Positions 9,951 to 19,314 are shown, counted from the first letter of the stretch. The stretch is 64,000 nucleotides of DNA from Hyphomicrobiales bacterium (GCA_002401155.1 NVSG01000007.1:8180-72179); one strand, 5' to 3'. Translations and numbers: made by a program. The notes: a model not told the origin generated them from the letters alone.

Positions 9951-10775
9951 TTATTTTTCAGCACCACCACTATCAGCGCCTTTAATATAATCCCCGCGCA
10001 TGGCTTTTCGAAACATCATACTAACGCGATTCTCTGTAATCCGAGCAACTTCCCGCCGGCTGGTTTCACTATTAATCACCAGCGGCTCACCAAAAACAAC
10101 TTCCACATCATAAGCCCCTTTTTTCAGGAAATTTATCAAATGCGGACCAAGCGGAATATCGCCGGGCCAAGAGGCCTGCGTCTGGTGATAACGCCCAAGC
10201 GGCATGCCAAACAAATGGGTATAGGCAATCGCTACGGGCTGCACTGTTACACTTTCCAGATGGGATTCTTTCAGCGCATATTGAGCTGCCCCAAACAGCG
10301 CACTTTTAAAAGACAAAACCCGGTGACCACTGCTCGTCGTCCCTTCGGCAAAAAGTACCATCCTGTCACCTTCAAGCAAGCGCGCCGCCACCGTATTCAC
10401 CTGATTGCCGCTATCACTACGCTTGCCGCGATTGACGAAAACCGTGCGCTGCAAACGCGCCAGAACATTTATTCCCGGCCAGCTTTTCACCTCATCCTTG
10501 GCGATGAAGCAAAGCTCCATAACGCTGCCCAACACCAAAATATCCGACCATGAAAGATGATTGACGACAATCAGCAGAGGTTTTTCATCCGGCAACTGCC
10601 CACGCACAAAAACCTTCGTTCCAACCAATAACAAAGCCAGCCTGTGCCAATAAAGCGGAATTTTACGTGAGATCGCCGGGAAAAACATAATAGCCAAATA
10701 CTGCACCGGCATCAGAACAAACGTCACCGGCAACAGCACCACAATAACAATAAAAAGACGGAAATATGCGGCCAT
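9951..10775 (-). CDS. plsC: 1-acyl-sn-glycerol-3-phosphate acyltransferase
   Basis: 274 residues. The PlsC signature H-x4-D is seen as NHLSWSDILV, followed by VNRGKRSD and the substrate motif FAEGTTSSGHRVLSFK. One long N-terminal hydrophobic segment (about residues 5-40) anchors it in the inner membrane. It converts lysophosphatidate to phosphatidate. It lies between the Fur-family gene (18 bases upstream) and miaB on the same strand. An ornithine-lipid OlsA-type role cannot be excluded by sequence alone. Confidence 0.88.
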   Translation of the reverse strand: MAAYFRLFIVIVVLLPVTFVLMPVQYLAIMFFPAISRKIPLYWHRLALLLVGTKVFVRGQLPDEKPLLIVVNHLSWSDILVLGSVMELCFIAKDEVKSWPGINVLARLQRTVFVNRGKRSDSGNQVNTVAARLLEGDRMVLFAEGTTSSGHRVLSFKSALFGAAQYALKESHLESVTVQPVAIAYTHLFGMPLGRYHQTQASWPGDIPLGPHLINFLKKGAYDVEVVFGEPLVINSETSRREVARITENRVSMMFRKAMRGDYIKGADSGGAEK

Positions 10776-10793
10776 CAGAGACAGCCTGACCTG

Positions 10794-11207
10794 TTATTTT
10801 CCAGCATCATCAATAGGAACGCAGTAAAGTTCCAGCCGGTGATCCACCAGCCTATAGCCAAGCTTGCGGGCAATCTGCTCCTGCAGACGCTCAATTTCTT
10901 CATTGGCAAATTCAATCACCTCACCGGATTTCAAATCGATCAGATGATCGTGATGGTCTTCCGGCACCGCCTCATAGCGCGCGCGCCCATCGCGAAATTC
11001 GTGGCGTTCAATGATCTCAAATTCTTCCAGCAATTTTACCGTTCGGTAAACCGTCGCAATGGAAATTTTCGAATCCACTTTCACCGCCCGCGCGTACAGT
11101 TCTTCAACGTCAGGGTGATCGTGCGCGTTATCCAGAACCCGCGCAATCACCTTGCGCTGCTCGGTCATCCGCAGACCTTTTTTCGCACAAGCTTCTTCCA
11201 GTTTCAT
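10794..11207 (-). CDS. Fur-family metalloregulator (Fur/Mur)
   Basis: 137 residues. Winged helix followed by a dimerisation domain with HHDHLIDLKSGEVIEF, the Fur metal-site signature. The C terminus lacks the CxxC pairs found in many Fur proteins, and in Hyphomicrobiales the orthologue at this locus usually acts as the manganese regulator Mur (family knowledge; not provable here). It starts the minus-strand fur-plsC-miaB series and lies 243 bases from the divergent tRNA-Arg gene. Confidence 0.9.
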   Translation of the reverse strand: MKLEEACAKKGLRMTEQRKVIARVLDNAHDHPDVEELYARAVKVDSKISIATVYRTVKLLEEFEIIERHEFRDGRARYEAVPEDHHDHLIDLKSGEVIEFANEEIERLQEQIARKLGYRLVDHRLELYCVPIDDAGK

Positions 11208-11450
11208 CTTTCACCCAATTTCATCTTCAAAAATTGATGGTCAATTTCCCGCAGACAGCTCAATGATAGCTGCATCAACAACAAGGCACAAAGGTAAAAA
11301 CCTCAATCCAACAGCACCTTTCGCCAACAAAGAAACGACCTACCATCATTTAAAGAAAAATCCAATTCCCAAATTGTCGGAAATCAACCGCAAACAACGC
11401 CAAAAATAATCATTGAAGGCCAACACAGCATCAGCTAAACAACAACAATT

Positions 11451-11527
<77 letters not shown>

Positions 11528-11714
11528 CTAACTAGCTGATAATATTAGATAAATTATCTAAACTTGCTAAATCAATATTGGTCACATAAGCTGCACAGAT
11601 AAAGCACAGCAGTTTTTGACATCAATAACATCAAGTATTTAGCCTCCGTCAAATTCTGCATTAGCACAAATCTAGCACGGGCAATGACCCCTGCGTTTTT
11701 TGGTGATGATGCAA

Positions 11715-12983
11715 ATGGTTAAAAAAGGCAGGAAACTCAAAAAGGGATATACGGTCTTCAAGCGCTCAGACAGCGGTTCATATGCTGTGCGCTTCACGTT
11801 GGAAGGATACCCACAGTTTCGAATTGGACTAGGTACTTTTGATGAAGACGAAGCCAATGAGTTAGCCCAGCGCAAATATCTGGAAACCTCCATTCTTGCC
11901 GAAAGACAATTGCTAACAGGCGATGCAAGTTTCGATAAGCTGGCACGTGAATATGTAGAAATACAATTTAAAGATGGCGAGAAAAACCCGAAACGACTGG
12001 GCCATGCCAAACATGCAAGCTCTACAATAAAGAACTATCTCATTCCTTATTTTGGCAACAAACCAATCACTACAATCTATCACAATGATCTGATGGATTA
12101 TCTGGATTGGCGTAAAATTTATTGGACTGAAGGTGAAGGAAAAGGTCTCGATTTCATCAGGCACAAACGCGGTCGCGGATATCTCAACATGCGTGTTCGC
12201 CATATTGAAGCTTCGCCAAGCACTCTCAAAAGAGAAGCCAGTTTTTTAAGAGGCGTCTTCAAACATGCTGTACGCCAACGCCATATTAAACAGGGTGATG
12301 TTCCAAAATTGGAATTAGGACGAGTACCCGCCACAAAACGCCCTGCTTTCACTCGCGAACAATATGCAAAGCTAATTTTAAAAAGCGAGCAGCGTCTACT
12401 GGAAGTTCAGGGAAACCCCAAGCAGTCGTATGAACGTTACATGCTGCACTGCTTCATTGTGATTGCGGCTGAATCTGGCATGCGACCGGGTGAATTATTT
12501 AACTTAGACTGGGGACATGTTGAAGGTTTGGCTCAGGCGATGAAAACATCATTGGCCGAACGCGACATTAGAATTATTGCACAGGGAAAAGGGAAATCAC
12601 CACAAAGGCTCGTTCCAACAAGTTCGGCAATAAATGGTTTTGAGAATTTATGGCATGGCTATCGAACACGGTTTGGACGATTTCCCAATGATGATGACCC
12701 TGTGTTCTGCAATTATTTAGGCAACCGACTTGGTAGCCTCAACAACAGCCTGAATGCATTATTGGATGCAGCTAATCTCCGATACGATGCTGTAGGAGAA
12801 AAGTTCTCTGCATATTGCTTCCGTCATTCCTATGCCACTTGGCAATTGCAAAAAAGCCCACCCACTGACATCTACACGCTTGCAAAAAACATGCGTACAT
12901 CAGTCGAGATGATTGAGAAATGGTATTCCGATGCAATTGCAGAAGACCATGCTGCTCAGTTGAGAGGAAACAAAGCGTGGTAA
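11715..12983 (+). CDS. Tyrosine-type site-specific integrase
   Basis: 422 residues from the ATG at 11715; earlier in-frame starts (TTG 11700, GTG 11703, ATG 11706 and 11709) exist but the best, though weak, ribosome site GGTGA lies 8 bases before 11715. The N-terminal 170 residues form the arm- and core-binding region; the catalytic domain has SGMRPGELFNLDW (first Arg), then FRHSYATWQLQ (R and H) and the C-terminal EMIEKWYSDA with the likely nucleophile Tyr. It lies next to attL and reads into the element, so it should catalyse integration and excision at tRNA-Arg. No excisionase gene was recognised beside it. Confidence 0.9.
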   Translation: MVKKGRKLKKGYTVFKRSDSGSYAVRFTLEGYPQFRIGLGTFDEDEANELAQRKYLETSILAERQLLTGDASFDKLAREYVEIQFKDGEKNPKRLGHAKHASSTIKNYLIPYFGNKPITTIYHNDLMDYLDWRKIYWTEGEGKGLDFIRHKRGRGYLNMRVRHIEASPSTLKREASFLRGVFKHAVRQRHIKQGDVPKLELGRVPATKRPAFTREQYAKLILKSEQRLLEVQGNPKQSYERYMLHCFIVIAAESGMRPGELFNLDWGHVEGLAQAMKTSLAERDIRIIAQGKGKSPQRLVPTSSAINGFENLWHGYRTRFGRFPNDDDPVFCNYLGNRLGSLNNSLNALLDAANLRYDAVGEKFSAYCFRHSYATWQLQKSPPTDIYTLAKNMRTSVEMIEKWYSDAIAEDHAAQLRGNKAW

Positions 12984-13091
12984 AATCCGTGGAGAAACGG
13001 GCATCAGGTCCCCATATTTTATGGCTCACAATATAAGTTTACGTGAGACAGAAAATACGTCTTCGACATCTAAACTATTTGATACTAGCGC

Positions 13092-15422
13092 CTATTGCAA
13101 TTTTATCGCCGCCGCCTTGATAATCTCGATTTGTCCCGCCGCATATTTTTCTACAACCACTATGGTCTCCTCACAAGCCTGCCGAATATCATCCGGCGGC
13201 GGCGTTTCTTCTAAATAAGTCCCATGGCAAAGTGAGTTTATCAAGACACTTTTGAGGCCAATGCCATCCTCGCCAGCCAGAAATTTCACAAAATTTGTCA
13301 GGCTATCCGATTTATCAGGGCGACAAAATCGCCCAACTGCTTCCAACACCGACCTGATAGCATTTCCCGAATTATGATCAGGCTCTCGACCATTCGCAAT
13401 TTCATAAACATCTTTTAACTGTTGCTGAAACGGAGCTACATATGTGTTCAAAGGTGTAACTTTGTGGACCTTATTTTCAACGAGAAATGCAAACGCCGCG
13501 TCCCCGTTCACGACTCTATTTGTAAGCGAGATATTAAAGAAATAACTGCTGTGGGTTAGGATAAGAAGCTCCGGACGGACGTACTTGTTTCCATCAATTA
13601 GACTAGGGTTGATTGAAATTTCACCTTGTTTTGAAATACTCAAATTTTTGAGTGTCTGTGCGATTGCAAAAACAAAATCATATGACATCGAGGTTACAGG
13701 ATCATCAAAGACCAGAAACAGTCGCTGGTAATCACTGTTAGCGACTACCTTACGATGCAGGCAAGCCACGAAGTAACAGAAGGCAATAGCCGTTTTTTCC
13801 CCATCACTTAACGTTCGGTGAGAGCCACGCGCCATCTCATAGTCACCTCTCTTCAAAGTGAATTTCTCCTTGTCGAACACATATTTATCAGCAAAAAATT
13901 CTCGAAGTAGCAGCTCGAAAGTATCAGCAACTCGAGTCCGCGCATCTGTGGATGGATTCAATTTTTCAAGAGCAGAAAGTTCTTCCTCTTTATGTTTTGT
14001 TTCCAAGTGCAGAGTCCTAATCTCTTCGATCTCAACCCAATAGTTGATGGTGAATTCACATTCAAACTTGGTGCACGCCTCACGCTGCAAAGTCTTGCGC
14101 TCCTCATCAGATTTCTCGACTGCTTTATTGAGTTCAGCGACCTTTGTATTATTGCCCTCAATGGTCTTGTTGAGGACAATAATAAGTGCAGCCAGATCAT
14201 TATCTTGTAGCGACGTTTCAACAGTAAGATTGCCAGCCTTCACTGTAATCACATTCTTAATCAACGCGATAGCCACGCCCACGTCCTTGAATTGCACCTC
14301 ACTATCATCAAGTTCAATATCTCTCTTTGAGGGTACATAGCTCCTTAAATCATTATATTTCAACTTTTGCCGCGCCAGCTGTATTTCAGTCTTCGCCAGC
14401 TCATCTTCTTTCTTGCTGAGTGCCCGATAGAATCCTCGAAGTTCGGCCTTATGCTTTTCTTCTTCGTCGGCGAAATAAGTAGTATACGCGTCAATGACGG
14501 CTTTGGGGTCGGCGTTTGTAATTCCTTGTTCGCAAAACGGGCACGTTGTCCGATGTTCGTCCTGAACTATTGCAGCACCAGCTTCATAGAATCCGTGATG
14601 AGCATCAATCTTGTCCTTTATGCTTTCTGAGACGCTTGACGGAGATGTTATCTTCTCGAGCACATTACTAAGAGCTTCGATGTTAAAATCGTCAATCTGC
14701 ACAAAACTAACAGCTTGCGGATATACCGGCTCTGCAGGGATAGCTTTCAATCTGTCCAAATCCTTGAGGACATCAGTTAAACATCGCTCAGGTAGGTCCG
14801 GTTTTTGAGTAAAATGCTCAAGCAACCTTTCGAAGTTCAAAGCCTTGTAGTCTTTTAGTTGCTTATTAATCCCAGCCTTCTCATGAAGTTCAGCAATTTT
14901 TTCCAGATCAAATTTGTCTTTAAGAACTTTGGCTGCTTTCTGCTCGAGCGATTGCGATTTTTCCAATGCCTCCTGCGCATCCTTGACATTAATACTCTGG
15001 CTATCGACGGAAATCTGATTCTCAATCTCACCATCCAAGTTATATTCTTGTTCTCTCAGCTCTTCTTGAACAAAATCCTCAGAAAAAACATGAAAAATAG
15101 TATCGGTAATTTGGGCGGTTACAGTGTCTCCCGCTTTGTTTAATTGAAGTTCGCCCATGACCTGAGTACCACGAGAAAATGATAATTTCCCCTTGCCATC
15201 TGCTGATTCATCCGAGACTAGATTGCGCGCCGCTTCGCTAACGTCCTTGCCTTGCCCATGTAGGTCCAGATAGCGAAAAGCTCTTGATAGGAACGACTTC
15301 CCTACACCATTTCGTGCGAAAATTAGATTTTGGTTCCTCTTTGTCATTTCCCCATCAAAGGAGAAAACTGGGCCAAGGTATCTAGCAGAGATCGTAAATT
15401 TTTGTTTCGCAGCACCATTCAT
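13092..15422 (-). CDS. RloC/PrrC-like ATPase, putative anticodon nuclease
   Basis: 776 residues from the ATG at 15422, chosen because TTGGAAG precedes it by 10 bases; a reading from 15467 has no such site. Order: Walker A ARNGVGKS (36-43), coiled coil (about 140-200), a CPFC motif (294-297) inside a second helical stretch as in a zinc hook, more coiled coil to about 490, an ABC-type signature LSDGEK (538-543), Walker B with FDDPVTS (572-578), H-loop LTHSS, and a C-terminal domain with R690-x3-E694 and H733 in SLCHG. PrrC uses an Arg-x3-Glu...His triad for tRNA cleavage, and DDPVxS is typical of PrrC/RloC. RloC is about this size and has a zinc hook. No restriction-modification genes adjoin. 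Nuclease activity is inferred; a non-nuclease AAA_13 ATPase is the alternative. Confidence 0.7.
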   Translation of the reverse strand: MNGAAKQKFTISARYLGPVFSFDGEMTKRNQNLIFARNGVGKSFLSRAFRYLDLHGQGKDVSEAARNLVSDESADGKGKLSFSRGTQVMGELQLNKAGDTVTAQITDTIFHVFSEDFVQEELREQEYNLDGEIENQISVDSQSINVKDAQEALEKSQSLEQKAAKVLKDKFDLEKIAELHEKAGINKQLKDYKALNFERLLEHFTQKPDLPERCLTDVLKDLDRLKAIPAEPVYPQAVSFVQIDDFNIEALSNVLEKITSPSSVSESIKDKIDAHHGFYEAGAAIVQDEHRTTCPFCEQGITNADPKAVIDAYTTYFADEEEKHKAELRGFYRALSKKEDELAKTEIQLARQKLKYNDLRSYVPSKRDIELDDSEVQFKDVGVAIALIKNVITVKAGNLTVETSLQDNDLAALIIVLNKTIEGNNTKVAELNKAVEKSDEERKTLQREACTKFECEFTINYWVEIEEIRTLHLETKHKEEELSALEKLNPSTDARTRVADTFELLLREFFADKYVFDKEKFTLKRGDYEMARGSHRTLSDGEKTAIAFCYFVACLHRKVVANSDYQRLFLVFDDPVTSMSYDFVFAIAQTLKNLSISKQGEISINPSLIDGNKYVRPELLILTHSSYFFNISLTNRVVNGDAAFAFLVENKVHKVTPLNTYVAPFQQQLKDVYEIANGREPDHNSGNAIRSVLEAVGRFCRPDKSDSLTNFVKFLAGEDGIGLKSVLINSLCHGTYLEETPPPDDIRQACEETIVVVEKYAAGQIEIIKAAAIKLQ

Positions 15423-15787
15423 AATAATCAAACTTCCAAGAAATCTAGCTGCTACCAATGTCAGCATGCACTGCTAGTCATGATTATATGCTTCATCAAA
15501 GACCATATAAGAATCAATACACTCAGGTTATTGTCAAAATGCGCAATAAAACAATATAAATCCGTTATTAATCCAATTTTTGCAGAGTGAATAGCGAGTA
15601 CTTGATGCATTTGTTTGCAAGAATGTTTGAAGTTCCTTTTGCAACAGAATCTAAAATATAACGTTCTGTATAAAACCTTATATTCCCGCATAAACTGTTG
15701 TTTTAATTGAGCTTCATAAAGTGGTCGCAATGGCCATCATATGGAAACATAACTTAATGCACGGAAACGTAGCAAAAGGTTATATTT
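15423..15787. other. Intergenic, divergent promoter region
   Basis: AT-rich stretch between the start of the RloC-like gene (minus strand) and the second recombinase (plus strand). I see no coding potential. It should hold the promoters for both; no clear operator stands out. Confidence 0.5.
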
Positions 15788-16360
15788 ATGAAGCAAGCAA
15801 AGGTCTTAAGCAGCAATGAGCTAAGGCGCGTATTGGTCATGTGTGCTGCTGGCAGACATGGGCAGCGAAATCGCATTGCTCTGCTGCTGTCACACTATGC
15901 AGGTTTGCGCGTTGGTGAAATTGCAAGCCTTCATTGGAGCGATCTGCTTGAATCCACTGGCGCATGTCGCCGTGAATTTCATCTGCAAGCAAGAAACACA
16001 AAAGCTAATGAAACACGTGCTGTTCATTTAAATGATCTGGTGTGGCGTGAACTGGAACGATATCGAGTGTCGTGTAACCCGACAGTTGAAAAATCAACTC
16101 CTGTCATTCCTTCTCAAAAAGGAAATGCATTTTCTGCAAATAGCTTATGCCAGCTATTTTCCAAATTATATACGGAAGCAGGAATTTCTGGCGCATCATC
16201 CCATAGCGGAAGAAGGTGGTTTATCACAACGCTAGCGCATAATGGAATTTCACCAAAAGTGATCATGGAACTTGCCGGCCATCAAAACCTGACAACCACT
16301 CAACGTTACATCGAAGTAAATGAGAAAATGAAACAGGAAGCCGTTTCGCAATTGGCGTGA
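15788..16360 (+). CDS. Small tyrosine recombinase, catalytic domain only
   Basis: 190 residues, consisting essentially of a catalytic domain: YAGLRVGEIASLHW supplies the first Arg, SHSGRRWFITTLAHNG the H-x2-R pair, MELAGHQNLTTTQRYIEV the final His and the nucleophile Tyr. The core-binding domain of full integrases is absent. Such short FimB/XerD-like recombinases promote inversion or act as accessory integrases (family knowledge). It starts with an AAAGG ribosome site 7 bases before the ATG. All catalytic residues look present, so it may be active. Confidence 0.82.
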   Translation: MKQAKVLSSNELRRVLVMCAAGRHGQRNRIALLLSHYAGLRVGEIASLHWSDLLESTGACRREFHLQARNTKANETRAVHLNDLVWRELERYRVSCNPTVEKSTPVIPSQKGNAFSANSLCQLFSKLYTEAGISGASSHSGRRWFITTLAHNGISPKVIMELAGHQNLTTTQRYIEVNEKMKQEAVSQLA

Positions 16361-16380
16361 TAGAATTGTATTATAATAAC

Positions 16381-16401
16381 TGGCGGGCACATGGCCCGCC
16401 A
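16381..16401. terminator. Hairpin between convergent genes
   Basis: TGGCGGGC, loop ACATG, GCCCGCCA: an 8-base perfect stem followed on the plus strand by a T-rich tract. It lies between the second recombinase and the convergent gene ending at 16413 and can serve both strands. Confidence 0.7.
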
Positions 16402-16412
16402 ATTTGTAGTTT

Positions 16413-17111
16413 TTAGTGCGTGTTATGCTGCTGCTTTTTTGAAGCTTCAGCAAGTTTTGCATCTTTTGCATGACGACGAAACACTGATTTGGCTTCAGCA
16501 GTTTTTTCATCAAGAACTTCGACGACCGTCAAATCTTCGTCTAAACCCTCTGTTCTACGAAAAACAACAAGCAGAGCAACATTACCTTTGAATTCTAGGT
16601 TACTGTCATTCTTCAAAATAGTTTTCGATGGCATCGAAGCAATGTAATTCATGCCCTTATCAATTTTCTTAGTAGCAGCTTGCTTTTCTGCTTCCTTGAT
16701 TTGGTCGTACTCCTTCTCCGATTTTGCATCACCCTCAATTGGAAGCGGGTGTTTGCTTAAACGAATGCGTTCGATACCTCCATGCTTGTTAAGCCAATCC
16801 AAAAAACCGTCTGGAGTGACTTTCGCTTGTGTCGCCTGACGCAAAACTTTTGCGTAAGGATTTGCTTTTTTGCGATCCGATGTAATTGCCAAACGAACAA
16901 GTTTGGTTGCAACATCGGTGCTTTTCTGTGTTTTGAGTCCAGCTTCATCATACAATAAACTCAAATGTCGTTTTTGTTTGTCACTGTTCATGATTTGATG
17001 TTGCAGCTGATACAAATTTTTTATCGCTGTATTTATATAATCACGTCCGGTGCCAAAATTGGCCTTAATGTCCACGATAGTTTCGTGGATTTCGTCTTTG
17101 GAGTTTGTCAT
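16413..17111 (-). CDS. Unrecognised 232-residue element protein
   Basis: I do not recognise the family. A strong AAAGGAT ribosome site lies 9 bases before the ATG. The protein is soluble, Lys/Glu/Asp rich and mostly helical: an N-terminal helical part (1-75), a central segment with PDGFLDWLNKHGGIERIRLS (about 106-125), a charged likely coiled coil (130-155) and a C-terminal beta-type part (LVVFRRTEGLDEDLTVVEVL) ending in a basic histidine-containing tail. There is no signal peptide or membrane segment. It is the last of a series of minus-strand genes in the element. Confidence 0.72.
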   Translation of the reverse strand: MTNSKDEIHETIVDIKANFGTGRDYINTAIKNLYQLQHQIMNSDKQKRHLSLLYDEAGLKTQKSTDVATKLVRLAITSDRKKANPYAKVLRQATQAKVTPDGFLDWLNKHGGIERIRLSKHPLPIEGDAKSEKEYDQIKEAEKQAATKKIDKGMNYIASMPSKTILKNDSNLEFKGNVALLVVFRRTEGLDEDLTVVEVLDEKTAEAKSVFRRHAKDAKLAEASKKQQHNTH

Positions 17112-17322
17112 TTTAAAAATCCTTTTAATGACATTTCAGATAATAAGACGAACTAAATCTGCATAAGGTACTAGTCACTAATTGTTGCGACCAGATTGAT
17201 ACCCTTTCTGTTTGGCTCGACTTACAAACATAGGGTCTCACAAGACTGAAATTTGGCAACTTTTTGGGTGAAATTAGTATATCTATATTGAATTAAAAGG
17301 ATTTTATGAAAATCTAACGTAG

Positions 17323-17958
17323 CTAATCGAGAAGACACCACTCTTCGAGTGTAGTGATTTTTTCATCACCTGAGCCATAGTTGAAGCGGAATTCGCACTC
17401 TTTTAAATACAGTTCGAAGTTGGCTACTTTGATACCCTTGTATCGCCGTAAAACCATTTTTGCGTGCATCCAAAAATCCTCAACAAGAGGCCCTTCATCA
17501 CCTTCCGGCAATCGATCTTCAAGCTGCTCCCCATATCGCTCCCAATGCAATTCATTCATATTGATTTGTCTCGACGATTTTATTTTGACAAGATAAATAA
17601 TCAAATCTGGCACGATCTTGGTTGATGTCTTGTGGGCATCAATATCTGTTGGTTTTCTAATAATGATACGCGTCATTATTTTTCCGCGTCGACGCCATAT
17701 GCCAATCATGGGAATTCTCGCAGGACTAGAAACATCAACACAAGCCAAATCTATCACATGTTCATTATTATAGATGGACCTAGCTTGCTCGCGCAGTTTT
17801 TCAAAAATAACTTTTCTGATTTTCCCATAATAAAGAGATGCCGTGTTCTGTTGAACATCCGCAATTTTCGCAGCCGATTTAGCGCTCTCTCCGTCAACGA
17901 AGAGCCTAATCAACAAATGCTGCGTATTAAGTGGTAGTCGGGAACGAATGGGCCTCAT
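17323..17958 (-). CDS. IS1595/IS1016-type transposase-derived protein, catalytic site degenerate
   Basis: 211 residues, the normal length of IS1016-like transposases. The N terminus has the helix-turn-helix SAKSAAKIADVQQNTASLYY (25-44) and the C terminus the family ending VEDFWMHAKMVLRRYKGI followed by NFELYLKECEFRFNY. In active relatives the centre reads like ADESYFGG and later VYTDYY; here the matching parts read CVDVSSPA and IIYLVKIK, so the second acidic catalytic residue and the DES motif appear lost while the last Glu (E160) remains. No terminal inverted repeats were noticed around it. The frame is intact, so it may be a domesticated DNA-binding protein rather than a dead transposase. 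Confidence 0.68.
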   Translation of the reverse strand: MRPIRSRLPLNTQHLLIRLFVDGESAKSAAKIADVQQNTASLYYGKIRKVIFEKLREQARSIYNNEHVIDLACVDVSSPARIPMIGIWRRRGKIMTRIIIRKPTDIDAHKTSTKIVPDLIIYLVKIKSSRQINMNELHWERYGEQLEDRLPEGDEGPLVEDFWMHAKMVLRRYKGIKVANFELYLKECEFRFNYGSGDEKITTLEEWCLLD

Positions 17959-18104
17959 TCGACCACCTTATTTGATTCCAAGCCCCTTGAGCAGATCCAA
18001 TATGATTATACAGATACAAAAAAGGGCCATCAGCATACGCTGTTGACCCTAGTTCGTATTTTTAACCAATTTTAGCCAATCGGTATAATCTGCAGTTAAT
18101 TACC

Positions 18105-18722
18105 TCATATAAAAAGAGGCTCCCAAATCAATTCTAAATCCATTTCAAAATCCATATGCAAACCCCATTTATTGTAATAAATCGTATTATTTGGATAGAT
18201 ACCCGGTTTGTTATTGTATCGTCGCAGATAGTCTGCCCTTATACATTCCTCTGCATAAAAAAGATCATTCGGTAACTCTTCATCGATATATTCGCATCCT
18301 GTATGCGCCAACTTTTCATACAAAACCAAATTTTTTAACCCGTTTTGATCAGGCCTGCTTAAAAATTGATCGTGAATAAAAATATTCTTGTCATCATAGA
18401 AATGGCTGTAATTTTTATCATAAAATGCAACTATAAAATCTGGCTCTTTGTTCCAAATCTCACCTTTAAAAAACGGGCCATCATCCGCCCAAACTTGGAT
18501 TATTGTATGAAAACAAGTATTAGAAAAGATTAGCAAACAAGTGTCTTCAACACGATAATCTAAATTAGGGGTGATGGTTTTGTGCATAACTCCCAGCTCA
18601 GTTGAGACCGTTTCGTTGGCATGTTGTGGGTTTTCTAATATTGGTGCCATCACCCGTTGTAAGCTGTGGCCCAAATCTCCTGGCAGTGCTGTGTAATTAT
18701 TTTGATACATTTTTTTGTTCAT
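18105..18722 (-). CDS. Unrecognised 205-residue acidic protein
   Basis: No family recognised. An excellent ribosome site (AAAGGAG, 8 bases before the ATG at 18722) supports translation. The product is acidic and rich in Tyr, Asn, Trp and Phe, without signal peptide or membrane helix, probably a compact alpha/beta cytoplasmic protein. A CCAACCAAGTTG site at 18822-18833 lies 100 bases upstream and resembles paired sites in a regulator gene at 20.8 kb, so shared control is possible. Confidence 0.65.
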   Translation of the reverse strand: MNKKMYQNNYTALPGDLGHSLQRVMAPILENPQHANETVSTELGVMHKTITPNLDYRVEDTCLLIFSNTCFHTIIQVWADDGPFFKGEIWNKEPDFIVAFYDKNYSHFYDDKNIFIHDQFLSRPDQNGLKNLVLYEKLAHTGCEYIDEELPNDLFYAEECIRADYLRRYNNKPGIYPNNTIYYNKWGLHMDFEMDLELIWEPLFI

Positions 18723-18821
18723 TTGTATCTCCTTTCATATCTATTTAGGAAATCCAAATATCAATTATGGAGCATCTGCTTTGACAACTCAGCTTTAGTA
18801 TTTCAATCAAAAATACCAATA

Positions 18822-18834
18822 CCAACCAAGTTGT
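18822..18834. promoter_or_regulatory. CCAAC-N3-GTTGG-like dyad (copy 1)
   Basis: CCAACCAAGTTGT differs from the perfect dyad CCAACCAAGTTGG at 20802 only in the last base. It is upstream of the gene starting at 18722. Proposed as an operator because the same dyad occurs twice more in the element. Confidence 0.4.
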
Positions 18835-18861
18835 GTTTTCAAAACTTCACTGAAATAACGC

Positions 18862-19314
18862 TCAACTGGCGCCAAATCCAAGCTCACCAAATTTGCTGTC
18901 TGATGCGATCAACTTCGCCTGCATCATGTTAGTTTGAATTGCTTCGATTGGGTCAAAGTCAAAAGCTAGTTTATTGAATCCAATCATCCATTCCTTAATG
19001 CAAGAGCTACCACTCAAACATACCACTATGCGCAGGTCCGTATATATTTCTGCCTTTTGTTCACCATCAACCACATCGAATATCGGATGTAATGCAAACG
19101 ATATCTTCCGTTCAGATTGTCCTGTTTCCACGTCAATGTCAGCTATATGATTTTTGAGGAATCTTTGATCGAAACAACAATCTGTTCCAAAATGATTATC
19201 AAGCCAATGAACAAATAATTTATCCATATCCTCAAATGGTCTACCAAGTTTTGTTTTATAGCGTTTGTAATATGTATCTGTATTTTCTGTTCCAACTAAT
19301 AATGTATTTTCCAT
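18862..19314 (-). CDS. Unrecognised 150-residue protein
   Basis: No family recognised. An AAAGGAC ribosome site precedes the ATG. The protein is acidic, with a helical N terminus (about 1-60) and beta-rich middle (ISFALHPIFDVVDGEQKAEI, then TDLRIVVCLSG); four Cys but no CxxC. No signal peptide. It shares strand, size class and leader style with the gene at 18105, which starts 139 bases after it ends, so they may be co-expressed. Confidence 0.62.
   Translation of the reverse strand: MENTLLVGTENTDTYYKRYKTKLGRPFEDMDKLFVHWLDNHFGTDCCFDQRFLKNHIADIDVETGQSERKISFALHPIFDVVDGEQKAEIYTDLRIVVCLSGSSCIKEWMIGFNKLAFDFDPIEAIQTNMMQAKLIASDSKFGELGFGAS

Noticed and set aside
16068-16084. TGTCGTGTAACCCGACA inside the small recombinase gene, resembling the 17-base palindrome
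   Set aside because: Two mismatches, and it lies in a conserved coding stretch, so chance is a sufficient explanation.
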